This document shows, in pieces, positions 61,100 through 64,000 of a DNA stretch of 64,000 nt (the first letter of the stretch is position 1; every line of letters starts with the position of its first letter). The position numbers and the translations under genes are program-made. The notes beneath the pieces were generated by a model. The model saw nothing but the letters and a program-made list of their open reading frames with translations. It was not told where the DNA came from and did not search any database. The DNA is taken from NCBI RefSeq assembly GCF_014697075.1, contig NZ_JACJRE010000031.1:1-64000 (forward strand), given 5' to 3'. The DNA comes from Tolypothrix sp. FACHB-123 (lineage in GTDB: Bacteria > Cyanobacteriota > Cyanobacteriia > Cyanobacteriales > Nostocaceae).

Positions 61100-64000
61100 A
61101 TGAGTACAGAACATAATCTAGCCTACGAGTATCAAGTTGGGGGTAGTTTACCAATAAATGCCCCCAGTTATGTCAAGCGACAGGCAGACGAAGATTTGTA
61201 TGAGGCATTAAAAGCTGGGGAATTTTGTTATGTGCTGAATTCGCGGCAGATGGGCAAGTCTAGCTTGCGAGTGCAAACAATGCAACGCTTGCAAAATGAA
61301 GGCATTGCTTGTGCAGCAGTTGACTTGACAAAAATTGGTAGTCAGCAAGTTACACCAGATCAGTGGTATGCGGGTGTAGTGCGTATTTTGGTGAGTAGTT
61401 TTGAGCTTTCAAACAAGTTTAATTTACGCAGTTGGTGGCGAGAACACGATCATCTTTCTCCGGTACAACGATTAAGTGAATTTATCGAAGAAGTTCTGCT
61501 AGTTGAGATATCTGAATCAATTGTGATTTTTGCAGATGAAATCGACAGTATTCTCAGCTTGAACTTTTCGAGTGACGATTTTTTTGCTTTGATCCGAGAC
61601 TGTTATAACCAGCGTGCTGATCAGCCAAAATACAAGCGCATCACCTTCGCATTGTTGGGAGTAGCCACACCCTCAGATTTAATTCAAGATAAAAAGCGTA
61701 CACCTTTTAATATTGGCCAAGCAATTGAATTAAAAGGCTTTGATTTGCAAGAAGTTCAGCCTTTAATTGATGGATTGGTGAACAAAGTCAATAATCCTCA
61801 AGTAGTGATGCAAGAAATTTTGTTTTGGACAGGTGGGCAGCCATTTCTCACCCAAAAGCTTTGTCATCTTGTTCTTACTAACATGGAGATTTCAGCTATA
61901 GAAAAGCTGGTGCGCGTACACATTGTTAAAAATTGGGAATCTCAAGATGAACCAGAGCATTTGAAAACGATACGCGATCGAATTTTCAGGGATGAGCAAT
62001 ATACTGGTAGATTATTAGGAATTTATCAACAAATTTTACTTCTAGGAGAAGTTGCAGCTTATGAAATTTACGAACAGATGGAATTGAGGCTATCTGGTTT
62101 AGTTATTAAAAAGCATGGAAATTTAATGCTTTATAACCAAATTTATAAAGCTGTTTTTGATCAAAACTGGGTTAATAAAGCTTTATCTCAGTTACGTCCC
62201 TATGGAGAATCAATTATCGCCTGGTTAGATTCTAATTGTCGGGATGAATCACATCTGTTACATGGTAAAGCATTGCAAGATGCACAAATCTGGGCATCAG
62301 GTAAAAGTTTAAGTGATCAAGATTATCAATTTTTAGCTGCTAGCCAAGAATTGGATAAACAAAACTTTAAATTTGCGTTAGAAGCTGAAATACAAGCCAA
62401 GCAAATATTGGCTGAAGCACGAAAAAAAGCAGAATTAGCTTTACAAGAAGAGAAAAAAGCAAATCAACGATTAACTGCAACACAAAAGAAAATCAAATAT
62501 TCTATTCGTATAGGCTTTGCTGGAGTAGTTTTGATCTCACTTATTGCAGGTATAGCTCTTAAAAAGTTACAGCAAACCCTTGATGTTGCAAAATCAGACC
62601 TCAATAAAGCCGAAAGCCAGAAGCGAAATTTAGAACATGATAAACAAAATGAACAAATAAAACTACAGTTATCCACTAATTTATTAATATCTGTAAGGCA
62701 AAAATATAATAACGAAAAACAAAGAATTCAAGCACAAATTCAAGAGTTTAGAAAAAAAGAAAAAGAGACTGAGCGTGTAAAAAAAATATTAGAAATAACT
62801 AAAACAAGATTAATAAAAAGTAAGAGAGAGTTAGAAAAAGAAATAAAACGATTACAATCCGAAAAAATACAAACAGATTATAAACTGGAAAATATGATAG
62901 AACTTTTGGAATTGATTAGCCGTATTAATTATTCAACTAATCATATTACCAGTGCAGAAATACCTAAAAACTCCGAAATGTCATCCACGTTTATAGCAAG
63001 CCCATATATCAACAAAAACACTGAATATGGTGTATGTAACAAGTTAGAAAGTCATGTGATTAAGGGTTACTTAGTTAGAGTCAAGAATAATAGCAGTATC
63101 GTTCTAGAAAAAATTGAAAAGATACAAAGAGGAGCATTCAGAGTGCTGTTCGATGGTAAAAATTATTTGATATATGCAGGTAAATTTGATAATGAAGAAG
63201 ATGCAAAAGAGCGCGTAAAACAATTAGAATCACAACAAATTAGTGCAGAAATAGTACCAATATCTCCTGAAGATAAACCTAATGAACTAATAGATAATCG
63301 GAGTCTTCTCGAAAGAGGCGACCAAGGCCCTTCTGTTAGAAATTTACAACAAAAGTTGAAAAGAGCAGGTTTTTATCAAGCCCCTATTACTCAAATCTAT
63401 GACTTTTCCACGGAAGATGCAGTCCGGCGTTTCCAAAAAGTAGCTGGGTTAACTGTGGATGGCATCGTTAGCATAACTACTCTACAAAAATTAGAAAGCT
63501 GGGGGTGTCCAAAGGGTTCCAGTATCAAAACACAAAGCAGCGACACACAAACTAGCAAGCGCAGCAATCCCAATTACCTTGTGAAAGGTGATGAAGGTGA
63601 ATCTGTCAGAGTTTTACAAGAAAGATTGCAAGTTGCTGGATTTTACTATGGTAACCCCACGGGCATCTTTGGCCCAATTACAGAAGAGGCTGTGAAAAGA
63701 TTCCAAACAGCTTATAACCTAGATGCTGATGGTGTGGTTGGCCCAGCAACAATGAGAAAATTACCACCCCTTGGTGTTGGTCATGGTGAGGATGCTCCCA
63801 AAGCAGTAGCTGATCGCGATAAATTACGTATGGGCGATCGCGGTGAACGAGTTCGTGTTCTGCAAGATCACTTGATCAAAGCCGGCTATTTACAGGGAGA
63901 ACCAAATGGCTACTTTGGCCCCAATACCGCAGATGCTGTGCGCCGATTTCAAGCCGCTAATTATTTAGCACCTAGTGGTATAGCTGGCCCAACTACCAGA
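61100..64000 (+). CDS. AAA-like ATPase with membrane helix, coiled coil and three peptidoglycan-binding domains (3' end outside window)
   Basis: An open frame with no stop to the window edge (967 codons so far). Residues 1-390 form an AAA-like domain ([23 protein letters not shown]-loop [13 protein letters not shown], Walker [23 protein letters not shown]), paralogous to the AAA part of the preceding gene. A charged helix leads to a membrane segment at about 467-486 ([16 protein letters not shown]) and a long Lys/Glu/Gln coiled coil. A SPOR-like region follows (640-720), then PG_binding_1 repeats at about 735, 826 and 908 ([45 protein letters not shown]). ATG 61097 or 61100 directly follows the upstream TAG; GAGAG favours 61100. 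Confidence 0.85.
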   Translation, partial: MSTEHNLAYEYQVGGSLPINAPSYVKRQADEDLYEALKAGEFCYVLNSRQMGKSSLRVQTMQRLQNEGIACAAVDLTKIGSQQVTPDQWYAGVVRILVSSFELSNKFNLRSWWREHDHLSPVQRLSEFIEEVLLVEISESIVIFADEIDSILSLNFSSDDFFALIRDCYNQRADQPKYKRITFALLGVATPSDLIQDKKRTPFNIGQAIELKGFDLQEVQPLIDGLVNKVNNPQVVMQEILFWTGGQPFLTQKLCHLVLTNMEISAIEKLVRVHIVKNWESQDEPEHLKTIRDRIFRDEQYTGRLLGIYQQILLLGEVAAYEIYEQMELRLSGLVIKKHGNLMLYNQIYKAVFDQNWVNKALSQLRPYGESIIAWLDSNCRDESHLLHGKALQDAQIWASGKSLSDQDYQFLAASQELDKQNFKFALEAEIQAKQILAEARKKAELALQEEKKANQRLTATQKKIKYSIRIGFAGVVLISLIAGIALKKLQQTLDVAKSDLNKAESQKRNLEHDKQNEQIKLQLSTNLLISVRQKYNNEKQRIQAQIQEFRKKEKETERVKKILEITKTRLIKSKRELEKEIKRLQSEKIQTDYKLENMIELLELISRINYSTNHITSAEIPKNSEMSSTFIASPYINKNTEYGVCNKLESHVIKGYLVRVKNNSSIVLEKIEKIQRGAFRVLFDGKNYLIYAGKFDNEEDAKERVKQLESQQISAEIVPISPEDKPNELIDNRSLLERGDQGPSVRNLQQKLKRAGFYQAPITQIYDFSTEDAVRRFQKVAGLTVDGIVSITTLQKLESWGCPKGSSIKTQSSDTQTSKRSNPNYLVKGDEGESVRVLQERLQVAGFYYGNPTGIFGPITEEAVKRFQTAYNLDADGVVGPATMRKLPPLGVGHGEDAPKAVADRDKLRMGDRGERVRVLQDHLIKAGYLQGEPNGYFGPNTADAVRRFQAANYLAPSGIAGPTTR

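Noticed and set aside
1-64000. GCGATCGC octamers as regulatory sites
   Set aside because: They are scattered inside and outside genes on both strands, as expected for HIP1, and show no link to promoters.

Overview
The window looks like chromosomal DNA of a filamentous, probably heterocyst-forming (Nostocales-type) cyanobacterium. The evidence is dense HIP1 octamers (GCGATCGC) on both strands, many short tandem 7-10-mer repeats between genes, cyanobacteria-restricted families (DUF1997, DUF4079, DUF3038/DUF4335, Ycf35/DUF1257, GuaB3, TIGR04168, a Mo-nitrogenase C-terminal-like protein), the cyanobacterial sRNA Yfr1 between guaB3 and trxA, and many proteins fusing AAA-like, TIR, caspase or kinase modules. 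No rRNA was seen, and one tRNA (Ser-UGA).

Layout. 0-9.5 kb: small membrane and oxidoreductase genes, an ankyrin protein, TspO, a GIY-YIG protein, a GNAT enzyme, a Fur-box/terminator locus that may be an iron-stress sRNA, then the DUF2997-Ycf35-ferredoxin operon. 9.8-25.3 kb: mostly core genes (DUF4335/DUF3038 pair, mutS2, guaB3-yfr1-trxA, a LOG protein, nadA, a TIGR04168 phosphoesterase), with a truncated tnpB remnant. 25.4-38.5 kb: a defence-rich accessory stretch that starts at tRNA-Ser. It holds a PIN-like protein coupled to an XRE-ImmA/IrrE protein, a ZorA/ZorB-like (MotA/MotB-type) pair, a divergent Ser/Thr kinase, a small XRE regulator, an adenine methylase overlapping an HNH endonuclease, housekeeping genes (S1 protein, dienelactone hydrolase, GntR regulator), a DUF4058 pseudogene and a 14-repeat CRISPR array with no cas genes. 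38.5-49.8 kb: core genes again (alpha/beta hydrolase; tig-clpP-clpX; asd-dapA-RNase J; an ArsB/NhaD-type permease). 50-58.4 kb: a caspase-fold protein with the catalytic pair replaced, L32, a molybdopterin oxidoreductase, a HigBA-type toxin-antitoxin pair, an aldehyde dehydrogenase and a response-regulator/histidine-kinase hybrid. 58.6 kb to the end: an operon of a trypsin-co-occurring domain protein, a trypsin-TIR-AAA fusion, and an AAA-like protein with a membrane anchor, coiled coil and three peptidoglycan-binding domains that runs off the window.

The two best candidates for an undescribed system are (i) the ZorAB-like motor pair flanked by an ImmA/IrrE-PIN module and a divergent kinase (25.5-30.9 kb) and (ii) the protease-TIR-AAA operon at the right end. 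Both assignments rest on motifs read by eye; no database search was possible.
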